Below are positions 1 to 11,746 of a stretch of DNA of 64,000 nt, one piece after another. Numbering within the stretch: the first letter of the stretch is position 1; each line of letters begins with the position of its first letter. This DNA is from Ilyonectria destructans. Lineage: Eukaryota > Ascomycota > Sordariomycetes > Hypocreales > Nectriaceae. Under the pieces are notes generated by a model. That model saw nothing but the letters and a program-made list of their open reading frames with translations. It was not told the DNA's origin and ran no database searches. Location of the stretch: assembly GCA_020740775.1 (NCBI GenBank), contig JAHEWK010000002.1, positions 1,426,001-1,490,000 of the forward strand, in the 5' to 3' direction. The translations under genes and the position numbers were made by a program.

Positions 1-1332
1 GCACGGTTGGTGTCGGGGGTGTCGACGCCAGCACCAGCTCCACGCTCGAGCATCTTGCGTCGAGAGCTGGGGATGGCGTTGGGCTTGGAGGCGCCCTGGG
101 CGGCGGCAGCAGTGCGGGAGGCACGGGCCTTCTCGTCATCCTCGGGGTTGGCCTGTCCGGCAGCCTGAGCAATGGCCTGGGCGTTCTTCTGGTACTTGTA
201 GACGGTCCAGTCGAAGACATAGTCGTACTGGAAGCCCTCACGGACGAAGAGGTCACGGAAGATCTTGCGGAGGTAGCTGTAGTCGGGCTTGTCGTCGAAG
301 CGGAGCGAGCGGGTGTAGTTGAGGTAGATGGCGAACTCGTTGGGGAAGCCACGGCAGAGAACCTCGGTGGGGGTGGTCATCTTCTTCTCCATGATGCGGT
401 CGTACTTCTGCTTCTTGGTAGCAGCCTTGAGTCCCTGCCAGGGAAGGGAGCCACGGCAGAAGTAGAGCATAACGTAGCCGAGCGACTCCATGTCGTCACG
501 GCGAGACTGCTCAACACCCAGATGGGTGTTGATGGAGGCATAACGGGCAGTACCAGTCAGGTTCTTGTTCTCTCTGTAGGGGATGTGGAAGTGAGTCTTG
601 GGGTCGCGGTACTTCTTGGCGAGACCGAAATCGATGACATTGACCTGGTTACCCCGCTTGCCGATGCCCATGAGGAAGTTGTCGGGCTTGATATCACGGT
701 GGATGAAGGACTTGGCGTGGATGTACTCGATGCGGGAGATGAGCTGGTCGGCTAGGAGCAGGACAGTCTTGAGGGAGAACTTTCGGTTGCAGAAGTTGAA
801 GAGATCCTCCAGACTGGGGCCGAGAAGGTCGAGAACCATGGCGTTGTAGTCACACTCGGTACCGAACCAACGGACAAAGGGGATGCCGACGCCGCCAGCG
901 AGGGACTTGTAGACACGGGCCTCGTACTCCAGCTGGGGGTGCTTGGCCTTGACGGACTCGAGCTTGATGGCAATCTCCTCACCGGAGATGATGTTGGTGC
1001 CGAGGTAGATGTCACCGAAAGAACCAGAACCGATCTTTCGACCGATACGGTACTTGTTACCGACGCGCAGATCCTGAGGAGAGTTAGCCAGTTATTCTTG
1101 AAGAAGTTGTGCATTAACTGAGACTCATATCGAGTCTCGATATGACATCAGCCGTTATCGGAAGGCAAGGTGGTGCACCGTGCCCACAGGAGAACACCAC
1201 AAAGGAGGGCACGCAGTGCACGTCTCCTCTACTGCACGCATTCTCCTGCCCTTGCCCTCAACAAAGAAACACTCCCTGCGATGCGGGGGATGGAGAGCAA
1301 AGAGAATTTGTTGGACATACCATGGTAGTCAT
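1..1332 (-). CDS. Casein kinase I (CK1 delta/epsilon, Hhp1/CkiA type), 3' end outside the window
   Basis: Serine/threonine kinase of the CK1 family, which acts in DNA repair, polarity, circadian and trafficking control. Two exons are visible on the minus strand: 1321-1332 encodes only four codons (MTTM) and 1-1073 continues to the window edge, joined in phase 0 across intron 1074-1320 (donor GTATGT, acceptor TCCTCAG). About 361 codons are present. Seen in order: Gly loop [11 protein letters not shown] near residues 19-29, ATP lysine in AIKLE (K41), catalytic loop [15 protein letters not shown], and the CK1 hallmark [15 protein letters not shown]. The sequence then enters a basic, Ala-rich tail. 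No stop codon lies in the window, so the tail is incomplete. The start is chosen because [12 protein letters not shown] is the usual N-terminus of fungal Hhp1-type kinases. Family is certain; the exact orthologue is very likely the essential fungal CK1. Confidence 0.95.
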
Positions 1333-2200
1333 CCTGGCGGTTGAGGGTGCTCGTCCACGGGAGATGGAGACGAGCTGTGTGGGGTTTTTGGAAGTTGATT
1401 AATCTGCGAGCCGAAGGTGGCTATTATGGGTCAGTTAAGGTCGCACGAGCAAAGAGGCGGTGCAGTGAATGAAAGAGGGAATGAATGACGATGACGGTGT
1501 GCTGAGCGAGAGGGGCAAATGGGTCGCCCGGAGAAAACCAGGCTTGCGAAGGGCGGTGGGCAAACGGGCAACGCCACAAGGCAAACTCCGACGTAAGTCG
1601 AAATGGGGAAACCGGTCGACTCAACAGGCAGTACCCAAACAGCAGAAAAAACCCGCGTACAAGAAAGCGGCAAGGGGGCAGAACAGACAGGAGACAAACG
1701 AGTGCATAGGCAGACAGGACAGGATAGGAAATATGGGGGTAGACTAACCTGCAAGACGAGTGTAGGTAGGTGGAGGCGGTCAGAACGCGTGCAGAGACTC
1801 GAGTTCGAGAAGGCGGCTGGTGTTGAAGGGTGGGCGTCTCGGGGGAGATCGAGGCGGTCGGGCGAGGGTGCAAACGGGTGCAAAATGGATGCAGAGTCGA
1901 TTGACGAGCGTGCGATGCAGTGGGTGCTCGGCGAGGATGGAGAAATCTCAGCGGTTGCAAGAGCTGAGATTTGGGGAGGGAGGAGGCCGTCGTCGTTCGG
2001 GGTTTGTTGGAGGTGGATGGTTGTGGGGTGGGAAAAGGTTAGGTTTGGGAGAGGGAAGGGGAAGGGAAGGAGAGAAGACGGAGGCGGAGGAACGAAGGGG
2101 GAGAGGAATTTGAGTGAGAGGAGCGAGAGCGAAGAGTGAGCGGCGGCGAGTGAGCGAGTGAGCCGGGTCGGGTGCGGGTGCGGGCTGCGTGGGTGCGCAG
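1333..2200 (-). promoter_or_regulatory. Casein kinase I leader and promoter, with a probable 5'UTR intron (about 1404-1748)
   Basis: This is upstream of the kinase start. On the minus strand an acceptor (CTCGCAG, ending at 1404) preceded by a TAACTGAC branch-like site lies 70 nt upstream of the ATG, and a GTTAGT donor sits at 1748. Together they would define a 345-nt 5'UTR intron. From about 2015 to 2145 the coding strand is strongly C/T-rich, as is common at fungal core promoters. No conserved protein is seen in the ORFs here. Confidence 0.45.
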
Positions 2201-5200
2201 CGAGTAACCAGCAACCAGTAATTAACCAGTAACGACCTGCTGGGTGCTGGGGCAGTGGGCTGGGCTCCTCCGGGCTGGGCGCCTTTGGGCTGCGGGCTGG
2301 GCTAGGACTAGGTACCTTCTGCTTGCTTGGCCCTTGGCCCTCGGCCCCCTTTGGCCCTGGGACCTGGGACCCTGGGAGGCTTGGACCTTGCTGGCCATTT
2401 CACTGCCCTCGCAGCCCAGCATTTTACTGCATCTTATTGCCCAGCATTGACTGACGGTCTGGTCCCTGCCTGTCTTAGCTGGTATTAGGGAGCTACATGG
2501 TAGGTAGATTTACCTACCTATGGGTCTCCGGCTGCTGCACGTTGGGCTCTGTCCAGGAGGCAAGACACAGGCTCCGTCGATACCTTACCCCGAGTCCATC
2601 TACCACTGGCATCCCCCATCGCCATCACCACCACCTCCCACCACCTCCGCGCATGGCATCTGTCCAAGACAGGGCGTGGGTGATGGTGTGCGGCGGATGG
2701 TGCATAGCGGATGGGGATGGGCTGCCGCCCGGGCAATTGGCACTGATTGGCATCCAACCCAGCCCATTGGAACCGGCGGCTCGCAGCCGCATCGCACTGG
2801 ACAGTCCTGCGATCCGCATCCCTCCTCTCGCGAGTCACCACTCACCCACCGGTGCGCCATCCACTCCGTGGCCACCTTCGAAACCAATCTCGACCGCGGC
2901 CCAAAAGTGGAGTCCGACACGGCACTGAGTAAGGGCAGGAAAATGCCCCGACGCACGCCCACAGAGCTGCACGAAAGCAAGCAATTCGTTGTTGGTAAGT
3001 GATGGGCTGAGCGCGCATGATTGTGAGCCGCCCTGCTTTCATCCTCTTGTGCGGAGGTATCCGATGTCTCTTGGCCCTGCGGTGTGGTCTGCTTTTACCA
3101 TCCGGCTCCCATCTCGCGGTTCTTCACTGCCTCATCAAGTCTCCTGATTCTCTGCCACACTGTTGGCATGGACCGAATCCTGCTCTTTTCGGGCCCCTCT
3201 ACAATAAAAACCTACTGATTCCTCTCCTCCTCGAACATACTTCGTAAATACGTGACGTGCAACTCATGTCACGTACCCGCGTATCCACGGCTGGGCGGGG
3301 AGACAAAGTCTCCTACTGGATCCCTCCATCCGTCCACCGGCGCATCCAACTGCCCTGAGTCGGCAGCCCACCGCCACCAGACCGCCTAAAACCCGGCCAC
3401 TGAATCGCCTAGGGCGCGCACCCGCTGGAACAATGGAACTCTTCTTTTTTTTCAACCTGGATCCATCCAGATGTTGATCCCTCCATACAAAGGCGATGGA
3501 TCCGCCATCAATTCCATCCCAATGACCCATCCCGGCGGGACCGCACCCCTTTGTCTAGCACTGGGCCCGCGTTGCTCAGAGCGTCTGCGCCGTCGCTTGC
3601 TTGGATGCTCTCCATTTCGCCTCCGCCGCCTTGACCGACGCCCTTTGCGGGAAATGGCATGTAATCGCGCTCCAGGTCAGCAGGTCAGGCGATGTCGTTT
3701 GCAGCATGGGTGCCAAGCGTGTAACAGGGCGCACCATCAGCCGTGATCGACTCGAGCCTTGGCGCAGAGCCGATGGGCCACGGACTAAGCCGTACCGATA
3801 CATCACATCACGTACTGTACGGGGGGGATGGGCGTACTAAATCTTGGCGATTCCACGCTTTGTTGGACCTTGGAGCTCCTAATAAGGGCGCATCCCGCGT
3901 CTGCCTCTCCAACAAGGCTTCCAGGCCTCAAAGCCAAGTCAAGGTCACCTGCAATTGTGATTTGCGTCGAGCCCAGACACGACTGGCGAGTCAGAGCCCA
4001 AGATTGCAGCCCCCTTCTGCACGTCCGCGTCTCCAAATTCCTTTTGTTTGTTCTCTCCCTCGCTGCGGCCTGCCTATCGTGTTCGGCCAAATGAGAGGGG
4101 AAGGGCGTTTTGAAGGCGTCCTGCGGGCGGCAAACAATGGCATCCCAACACCACCAGAAGGACATCCCATTCAATGTGCAAATCACAAGCCCGTTCGTTT
4201 ATTCAATGCACGACCGGATTTCTCATTAGACATATCCGTCCTGTGATTTGAGCATGCACGCTTCCATGTCCATCACTCGGCTGTATTACCTGGCTCGGCT
4301 TGTCCAGGCCCCGTCCAGGCCCCGTCCATTTCAACGCTTCCCCTCCCGCCGCGGATGCCGGTCATAGGCATAAAGTGTAAGCTCGTCCTGACACCACTCC
4401 GGCCATGCAAAGCAGACGATCGACAGGCCGAGACGGGGCAGACCGACGACTGACATGCTGCTGCGCTGCAATGCCACGGCATCCCCGTCAGGCAGGCCAG
4501 TGCGCGCGGGTTTAATACACATTTGCATCCGTCTTTCCGCCTAATGTAAGGTGAGATGGGACCGAAATGACAGTATGTCGCTGCACTGGAAATGAAGGAT
4601 GCACCTTCAAGGAGAACAACGCGCCCTCGTCAGCACCACCCAACACTGACGGTGACTGAGACCGCCTCCATCAACATAGTTTTCCTTTTTCTGTCCCACC
4701 CCGCCAAAGCAAATGCAGGATTGTGATCCCAGGCTTCCCTTGCATCCACGAGGTCACGGGCCGTCGTCCATCCTGAAGGCGAGCCAGCTTTCAGGCGGCT
4801 CGGATTCAGGCCGTCCGCGCCCACCCACGCCCACGACTCAGACAGCGAATGAGACGCCTGAGAAAGCAGCCAGCAGGGCACTGGCCCGTGTAACCAGGTT
4901 TATTGCTTCAGCCGTCCAGCCCCGCCGTCATCCACCATCCAATACCCGCATTCGCCTGTGTCTGAAAATAGCACCGCGGCAATCGGCATCTCATTCTCCC
5001 TTCCCTCCTGAGCCAGCCCTCGTACCGCATGCGCGGAGTAGCACAAGGTACCTTATCTACGTACATCTCAACCGCTGAATCTCTGCCGGGTGCATCATCC
5101 GTTCTGTAGCCGGCTCGGGATACCCACTAATAGGTAACCGGAGCCGGTAACCCAAAACGCCAGCAACCCACCAGCGTCCATCAATAGCCACATAAGCCAC

Positions 5201-5688
5201 ATCCCATATGCCCAGCCACACCTACCAATGCCAGACATACCTACCTTCGAGCGTCCAAGACAATCACCATAATAGGCAGGACGTAGGTACGGGTTGCAGG
5301 CTCAGGTAGAGTTAGGTCTAGTTCAAAGGGGTTAATGAGCGTAGGTGCCCTAACATTGAGTATTTGGAACTGTCACATCAAGATGCCAACGTTCGCAATT
5401 CCTAACGTGCAAGTTGTCACCCACTCATAGGATTGGAAACACCATCCGCGTCATTCCAATATGTGTTTGTGGTTTTGGTGAAAATTGTAATTAGGGTTTT
5501 TTTTTTTATAGAATCGCTGTCTCAATGAGTCTTTGGGGGCCATCAGATGCTCGCTCGCTCGCCCTTTCGTTTATTCTCGGTATACACCAATGATATGTGA
5601 AACTTAATGTCAGTCGTTCAAGACTCCTTAAAGACCAAATAGTATATTTTAACAAGATCCATAAGACCTCACCATGCTCAGAGCCCTC
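2200..5688. other. Intergenic region without recognisable genes
   Basis: About 3.5 kb between the kinase promoter and the 3' end of the Pro/Gln-rich gene. Contents: a low-complexity GGGCTGGGC / CCCTTGGCCC stretch at about 2240-2420; a perfect 8-bp hairpin GGTAGGTA-GATT-TACCTACC at 2499-2518; and scattered TAGGTACCT-like words at 5040-5350. ORFs in this interval are short, overlap on both strands and resemble nothing I know. Confidence 0.6.
2499..2518. repeat. Perfect short inverted repeat (8-bp arms, 4-nt loop)
   Basis: GGTAGGTA, spacer GATT, then TACCTACC. A cruciform or hairpin could form. No terminator-like context or neighbouring gene end explains it. Confidence 0.7.
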
Positions 5689-8544
5689 TCACCACCTCTG
5701 TTGTCCAGGATATCCTTGGCCCGGTCCTGGCATCATGCCTGGTGGAGGCCCTGTTCCCGGGGCCCCTCGGAGCTGGGGCGCTAGATGGGGAGCGTGAAAT
5801 CCTGGCTGGTTTTGCATTGGAGGACTTTGAGGAGGGAGGCCTTGCTGTTGAAAGCCTTGCGGTTTGAAATCTTGTTGTTGGTAACCTTGTTGTTGATAAC
5901 CCTGCTGCTGGTAGCCTTGTTGGTGATTCTGTTGTTGATGAAATTGTTGCTGAACGCCTGGTTGTTGAGCGCCTTGTTGGGCGGCGTGTTGCTGGGAGCC
6001 TTGTGGAGGAACTGGCTTGTATCTGGGATCTACCGGTCCTTGTAAGATGGGCGCCAGTTTGCTCTCGACGAGTTGGTTGGTCTTATCGAACCACTTCTTC
6101 GCGTTGGCGCTCGAAAAGAGCTTACCCGACCCGGCTCCCGGCCTAGCAGGTAGAGCTGGTGGGGGAGGATTATAATACGTCTTTGGTGGAGGAGGAAAGT
6201 TGGCGGGGTTGTAGCCAGTAGGAGCACCGAATGTTCCAGGGGACGGAGCGAAGGCACTAGGATGTTGTTCATTCGAATTCATGGGACGTGGGGGTAGGGG
6301 AGGTACGACGTAGCCGTAGGGAGGCTGACCCAGGACCTGGCCAGGAGGAGGCACGCCTGAAGTGGCATATGTGGGCTGGGCCGGGTACTGGGACTGAGGA
6401 ACTTGGCCTTGAGGGGAGAAATAGCCTTGTGAAGGAGCGTGGCCGGGAGAGATATGGCCTTGTTGAGGGGCGTAACCTTGTGGAGGAGCTTGGCCAGGAG
6501 ACATTTGTCCAGGAGGCGTTTGTCCAGGTGGAAGTTGTCCAGGAGGAATTTGTCCAGGGTGTATTTGTCCAGGGTGTATTTGACCAGAGATTTGACCAGG
6601 AGACATCTGGCCAGGAGGCATCTGGCCAGGCATATGACCGGGAGGCATTTGACTAGGAGACATCTGGCCAGGATGTATCTGGCCAGGCATTTGTCCAGGA
6701 GGCATCTGACCAGGAGGAATTTGTCCAGGAGACATCTGACCGGGAGGTATTTGGCCGGGAGGCATCTGACCGAGAGGTATTTGGCCGGGAGGCATCTGAC
6801 CAGGAGGAACGTGGCTGGGAGGCGCATTGTATTGTCCCGCAGCTTGATGCTGCGATCCCGGCCCCTGGGGAACAGTCTGCGAGTAAGGAGGAGGGGGAGA
6901 CTGCGGTGTCTCCCCAGACGAGGGTTGCGATTGCATGGGCGGGGGTTGAGCTTGCGAAGGCAGAGCCTGCTGTTGAGGAGCTGCCGGACCCGTGTGATTG
7001 TGAGCCAACGGCGACGTCATCGGCGTCTGAGGGGCAGTTGTCGTCGCATAGGTTGGGTGGGGGATGTTATATTCCGGGTTGCTGGCCGGAGGGTACATTG
7101 GCTGGACCGAGTGATAAGCGGGCGTTCCACCCGGCATAGCGGCGGAATGCATCGGCGGAGGAGCAATTGGCGACGTGACGGGAGGTGTAGAAGTTGGCGC
7201 CGGTCCATAGTTCTGGTTTGAGACAGGAGCAGCATATTGCGGCTGGGCGAAGGGCACGACTGGAGCTGGGGTGGCCGGGTGCGACTGGGGTGTTGAGGCG
7301 GGAGGCAATGTAGCGGACGAGGGATGGCGTTGAGGGTATCCAGACAGAGGTTGGATGGGTTGTTGGCCTGGGGACAAGGGAGAGACGGCATTTTGAACCG
7401 GGTGCTGCGGAGGGGGTGAGGTGGGAGCGGACGAAGGAGCAGGAGTTGGCGCAGGCGAGGAGGTAGCTGAAGCCGCTGAAGGAGCAGCTCCAGCAACAAC
7501 TCCGTGCACAGCTGCGGGAACAGCCGTGGGTGGAGATGTGGGAGGGCCGACAGGGGGAGCCGTGGGAGGTCTGTAGGCCACATGCGCATCAGCAGGCGGA
7601 GGATGCGTGGGAGGATGCGTGGGAGGGTTCGCCTGGGGCGGAGACTGGTACGGCGGCGATGACATGCTCATAGAATACGGCCGAGCCGCAGCGGGACCCG
7701 GGCTAGAATTCGAAACAGCATCAGCCGCAACAACGCCAGCAGCCGACGCCGGAGAGTGCGGCCGGTACGGCTGATACGAGGCCGAGTTGGCGGCCGAGTG
7801 CGTCGTCGACTGCGACTGCGTCCTGCCCATGCCGGGGGACGGGCCGGTCACGGGCGCCGGGCCGTCCTGGGCGGCGCCGGGAGGGGCATACGGCTTGAAG
7901 GCCGGCGGCGAGGGCGACGCCGGCTTGGCGGGGCGGTGGGCGAGGTTGAGCGGCGCGGGATAGGGCAGGAAGTGCTGGTTGCCCGGATCCGGGCTGGACG
8001 CTGCTGAGGAGGTGGGTGGTCGTGACCCGTAAGGGACATGGGGCGGCGCATCGGTGTGCTGCTGGTATTTTTGAGCGTGTGGTCGCTGACCAGTGTTGTG
8101 ATGTGTCCCTGTGCTGTCATTGAGCGGTCGCTGCTCAGGGTTGCTCTGTGCTTGGCCGCCCGGACCGTGATACGGCCAAGGCTGGGCCATGGCGGGGTTC
8201 GAAGTAGGGGGCCCGTCGATCTTGTTCTCGTCCTTGCTCCCGTCCTTGCTCCCGTCCTTGGTCTCGTCTTTGCGCCCAGTGGCATCCTGCGCCGCCAGCT
8301 TGGGCGTGCCCGAGCCCGGGTTGTCTAGATAGAACGGCCACGGGTTCGCGTTGCTGGGCTGCTGGGGCGGGACCTCCTGTCGCGCGGGTTGGGGCTCCTC
8401 CTTCTTGGGGGCGACCGACTCGCCGGACATCTCGAAGACGGGGCTTCCATCGGGGGCGTTGGGGGCCTCGAGTTCGGCGGCGAATAGGGGCGGCGGCTCG
8501 TTCCTGAGGGCCCCGGCGAAGGGGTTGTAGGGGTTGTACGCCAT
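5689..8544 (-). CDS. Pro/Gln-rich low-complexity protein with PPGQM pentapeptide repeats
   Basis: Single-exon reading frame of 951 codons starting at the first good ATG (MAYNPYNPF, context CTCTCCATGG). The frame stays open upstream to about 8694, but that part has no ATG (it opens on GTG) and contains a probable 5'UTR acceptor (CTTTACATAG, ending at 8643). The protein is almost wholly Pro/Gln/Ser-rich and disordered. Residues about 570-690 are a degenerate tandem of P-P-G-Q-M/I/L/T units (15-bp DNA period), followed by YAPQQGH- and GYQQQ-type repeats. The only folded-looking part is near residue 830: SSANAKKWFDKTNQLVESK, followed by LAPILQGPVDPRYKPV, which may be the conserved core. No known domain is recognised. 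Possible roles (scaffold, SH3/WW ligand, RNA-granule protein) are guesses from composition. Confidence 0.8.
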   Translation of the reverse strand: MAYNPYNPFAGALRNEPPPLFAAELEAPNAPDGSPVFEMSGESVAPKKEEPQPARQEVPPQQPSNANPWPFYLDNPGSGTPKLAAQDATGRKDETKDGSKDGSKDENKIDGPPTSNPAMAQPWPYHGPGGQAQSNPEQRPLNDSTGTHHNTGQRPHAQKYQQHTDAPPHVPYGSRPPTSSAASSPDPGNQHFLPYPAPLNLAHRPAKPASPSPPAFKPYAPPGAAQDGPAPVTGPSPGMGRTQSQSTTHSAANSASYQPYRPHSPASAAGVVAADAVSNSSPGPAAARPYSMSMSSPPYQSPPQANPPTHPPTHPPPADAHVAYRPPTAPPVGPPTSPPTAVPAAVHGVVAGAAPSAASATSSPAPTPAPSSAPTSPPPQHPVQNAVSPLSPGQQPIQPLSGYPQRHPSSATLPPASTPQSHPATPAPVVPFAQPQYAAPVSNQNYGPAPTSTPPVTSPIAPPPMHSAAMPGGTPAYHSVQPMYPPASNPEYNIPHPTYATTTAPQTPMTSPLAHNHTGPAAPQQQALPSQAQPPPMQSQPSSGETPQSPPPPYSQTVPQGPGSQHQAAGQYNAPPSHVPPGQMPPGQIPLGQMPPGQIPPGQMSPGQIPPGQMPPGQMPGQIHPGQMSPSQMPPGHMPGQMPPGQMSPGQISGQIHPGQIHPGQIPPGQLPPGQTPPGQMSPGQAPPQGYAPQQGHISPGHAPSQGYFSPQGQVPQSQYPAQPTYATSGVPPPGQVLGQPPYGYVVPPLPPRPMNSNEQHPSAFAPSPGTFGAPTGYNPANFPPPPKTYYNPPPPALPARPGAGSGKLFSSANAKKWFDKTNQLVESKLAPILQGPVDPRYKPVPPQGSQQHAAQQGAQQPGVQQQFHQQQNHQQGYQQQGYQQQGYQQQDFKPQGFQQQGLPPQSPPMQNQPGFHAPHLAPQLRGAPGTGPPPGMMPGPGQGYPGQQRW
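6470..6830 (-). repeat. 15-bp coding minisatellite (PPGQ[M/I] units)
   Basis: About two dozen degenerate copies of a 15-bp unit lie in frame in the Pro/Gln-rich gene, encoding PPGQM, PPGQI, SPGQM, HPGQI and variants. The period is a multiple of three, so copy-number change would keep the frame. Confidence 0.85.
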
Positions 8545-8574
8545 GGAGAGGCCAGGGCCGTTGCCGTCGCAGCT

Positions 8575-8598
8575 GTCGTCGTCGTCGTCGTCGTCGTC
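8575..8598. repeat. (GTC)8 microsatellite
   Basis: Eight tandem GTC triplets, extended by two GTT. They lie in the inferred 5'UTR of the Pro/Gln-rich gene. If translation began further upstream they would encode a run of Asp. Confidence 0.9.
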
Positions 8599-8699
8599 GT
8601 TGTTGATGGCGAGTGAGTCGAGTCTCCGGCCGGGTCGTCGAACTATGTAAAGAAGAGGAGAGGGGACACGAGGAACAGAGAGTGTGGCTGTCACAGAGC

Positions 8700-11600
8700 A
8701 ATGGTCGTTGGGCAGCCGCAGGGAAGGCGAAGTTGACTATGCCCCTACGAGATGGAGCGAGCGCCTCGCAGCCAAGCCTCAGGGACGCCTGGACAGGCCG
8801 CTCTCTGAACGGGGCGCTATTGTCGACTCCGCAGCATCGGCACCCATTTTCCACTTTCCCCCATGCGGCCAGGAATCGCCTCTCTCCCCGTATTCCCACG
8901 ACATTCCTGTGCGACAGTTGGACAGGTCTCAGCTCCAGGAGCGCACCCCCGGTCAGGCCTGTTTGAAAGAGTCCAGAGCTGAAAAAAACGAGACACCAAC
9001 CCGCATACCGGCGCTCCGTTTGCACCAGGGTCACCTTGCGGTGGATCCCGCATCCCCCGTCTTGGCCGCCGGGGTTGGCCCACGCTTGGCCACGCGCCAG
9101 CTGGCTTGCGGCATTCGTTCGCTGCATCAAGTTGCATGGCAGCCCAGAACCGGGTTGGACGGGACGGCCTCGACAGGGTTGACGCCCTGCTCGACAGACT
9201 GGTCTGCACATGCCGCCCCAAAAAGCTTCTTTCTGCCCTGTCGCTGATGGGGCCAAGACGTCATGGGTCTCAATGGCGATCTACCGCCTCCCTCCAGGGG
9301 ACAGCCATGCTGTGTGTGTTGAGGGGACCATTGCGACAACCTTGCCGAGCTAGAATCTCCAGATGCAACACAAGGGCCCTTGACTAGTCGATTCTACATA
9401 GTATGTCACCTTTTAAACTCTCCAACAAGTACCAAGAATGCGGGCCGTTGAACATGGGGTTAGCTAGCTGAGTGACATAAGGTATCCTGCCCACATTGTT
9501 CCCAATCGAGTATGCTCAGCGACAATGCCTCGAAAGACAACATAATTACCAACCAGCACACGCCCATACTATGCTTGAGTAATCCGTCATTGAATAGTCA
9601 ATCTAGCCTCTAACAATCATCTCCAACTCGGAACCCAAATCAGCATCAAACCCCAATCCACAACTCCCTTCACAACCACAACAGCTTACGTTACACTCTA
9701 GCAGCCTACAGTGAACAATGACTCTAAACACACTAAAAGCCCACCATCGAATATTGTAATTACTGTCTGCAGCCAAAATCTCTTTAGGGCACAGTATAAT
9801 CGTCCCCATTCTATATTTCTCAAAGCGAAGATAGAATTTCTCCTTACTAAGGAAGTGATAAATCACCTCTCACCAAACACATTCATCACTCCCAACATGA
9901 AACCTCCAGCGCCAAGTTGCCAGCTCAGCCCTAACTCATCGCATGTTCCCCACGCATTCGTACAGGGTCTTCAAATAGTAATTTCGACGCATCGCCTTCG
10001 ACAGTGCTCTATTATTTATGCATGAGCCATCGTCAACTTAGTCACAAGTCATATTCCTTAGTGAACACCCCAGTCATCCACACCCACCAATACTCATCGA
10101 TCGTATCGAGTAGCAAAGGAAACCACCTCAGATGGATGTTTCTACAAACCCCTAGCAAGGTCTAATATTGTGTGTCAAATGCACATTCTAAATCACCTGC
10201 ATGCTCTCGAACCCGTTCATCTCCACCTAGATCTTAAGCCCAATGGCCGCTTCCAAAGCATGTATGAGGCTCCTTTGTTAGCCAAACCGGGTTACGATCT
10301 TGACTGCGCCTAGTGCGCATCCCTGTCTTAGCCGAGTCATTATCCTATTGATCCCAATCACGTTTTGCCATCTCGTTAACACTGACTGTATCTGAGAGTA
10401 CGGCACCTCCACTCTGACATACAATCACCTCGAGAAGGTCATCGTCGAGAGACTGATTGAGGTGCAAGGGTTACAATCCTTCCTAGTTTACGGTCTGAAT
10501 TCATTCGAGCATTGCTATTGCACATACAAGTACATACTCTAATTCTAAGGATAATTAGTAATAACAAACCTAATACTGTAGTTTAAGAAATACTATTCTA
10601 TAACCCTTAATCTTAGTATTTAGCTTCTGGTAATATTTTTATTATGTTTATTAAGTAAGGTTTATTAATAATGCAGGCATGAGGTCTATGAATGTACTCT
10701 CTGACCGCCTAGGTACCTAAGTCAAGTACATTGGTTTGCCTGAGGTTTAGCTAAAGAGACTTGCACATGCGTGCGAATAGATATGCTCATTCTACTATCT
10801 CTTTGGCAAATAGACCTTTGGCACTAAGAGCTTCAGCTTACGACCTCAGCTCCACACCGGCCACAACCTTGAATGGGCTTCACGTCGAACCATAATGCCT
10901 TCCATCAACACAATTGAGACTGGATGCCTATATAGTAGCTCAAGACAGAATCCATTTAACAGAAATTTTTTCCTATAGTCGATTTATGTGATGGGGTTCA
11001 TGTTCCACACATGGCACGGAGGACAAGGGAAAGGAGGAATTATCGCAAAGCCAAAATTATATAGGCAGAGGAAATGCAACTTTGTCTAACAGCAACCAAA
11101 ACCATATCATCAAAAACAAACGCAAAACTAATCAGTGATCGCAAGCCAATGCCACATTATCATCATCTTCCAGTCCCCTTTCCACTCGATTCCAACCCAT
11201 ATATAAGCAAATGTCATCCCCGGGCGTCAGTCACCTCTGGTAGCAAGTTCGTCCAGGTAATCCCGATTCCGTCAGGGGAACCATGATAACAAAACCAGCG
11301 CCGAGGTTGAGTGACCCCAATCTAGCAGGCTCTTCCGACGTCAACGTCTTCGGCGGAAAGCTTTGTTTTCCTCCCTCTATACATCCACCATCTTCCAATT
11401 TTTAGTATACACAAACCATACGAGAGCAACAATAGCCCCAGAAGCAACAGCGGATGAAAGTCCGCAAGGACAAGATGTAAAAGGAAAAGCAAGGTACAAT
11501 TGCGGTCGTCCAGGATACGAGATCCGTGCAAAAGAAATGCTTTCAAACCCCCAGCGTGTTAGGTGTAAGAGAGAAGGGGGAGGGCGTTTTCTCTTCGCCG

Positions 11601-11746
11601 TCGCAGAATGGTATCGTAAACACAACGATCAACAATCAAAAAAGTTCAATCATTTTGTCCCCGGTACCGAAAGAAAGAAAAAAAGCCCGAGGGTAAGTAG
11701 CGGAGAGAAGGGACGAGATTATCGCGACAGGTAGGAAATGGTGATA
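8700..11746. other. Intergenic region; AT-rich, probably RIP-affected part at about 9400-11300
   Basis: About 3 kb between the start of the Pro/Gln-rich gene and the 3' end of the MedA-like gene. From about 9400 base composition shifts to AT-rich, and 10500-10690 is extreme, with many TAAT/TTAA/TTAT words, few CpG and no ORF. This resembles an old RIP-mutated repeat, but no transposase or terminal repeat can be recognised. The last 400 bp are probably the 3'UTR of the MedA-like gene. Confidence 0.55.

Noticed and set aside
6439..7221. 260-codon plus-strand ORF rich in Arg/Leu/Ser
   Set aside because: It is the antisense shadow of the PPGQM repeat.
8545..8694. Upstream extension of the Pro/Gln-rich protein with an Asp run
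   Set aside because: It opens on GTG, contains a probable 5'UTR acceptor and the GTC microsatellite; ATG at 8544 has better context.
8135..9256. 373-codon minus-strand ORF overlapping the start of the Pro/Gln-rich gene
   Set aside because: It is a different frame of a GC-rich repetitive coding region and lacks protein-like composition; the MAYN frame is the one with consistent repeats and a good start.
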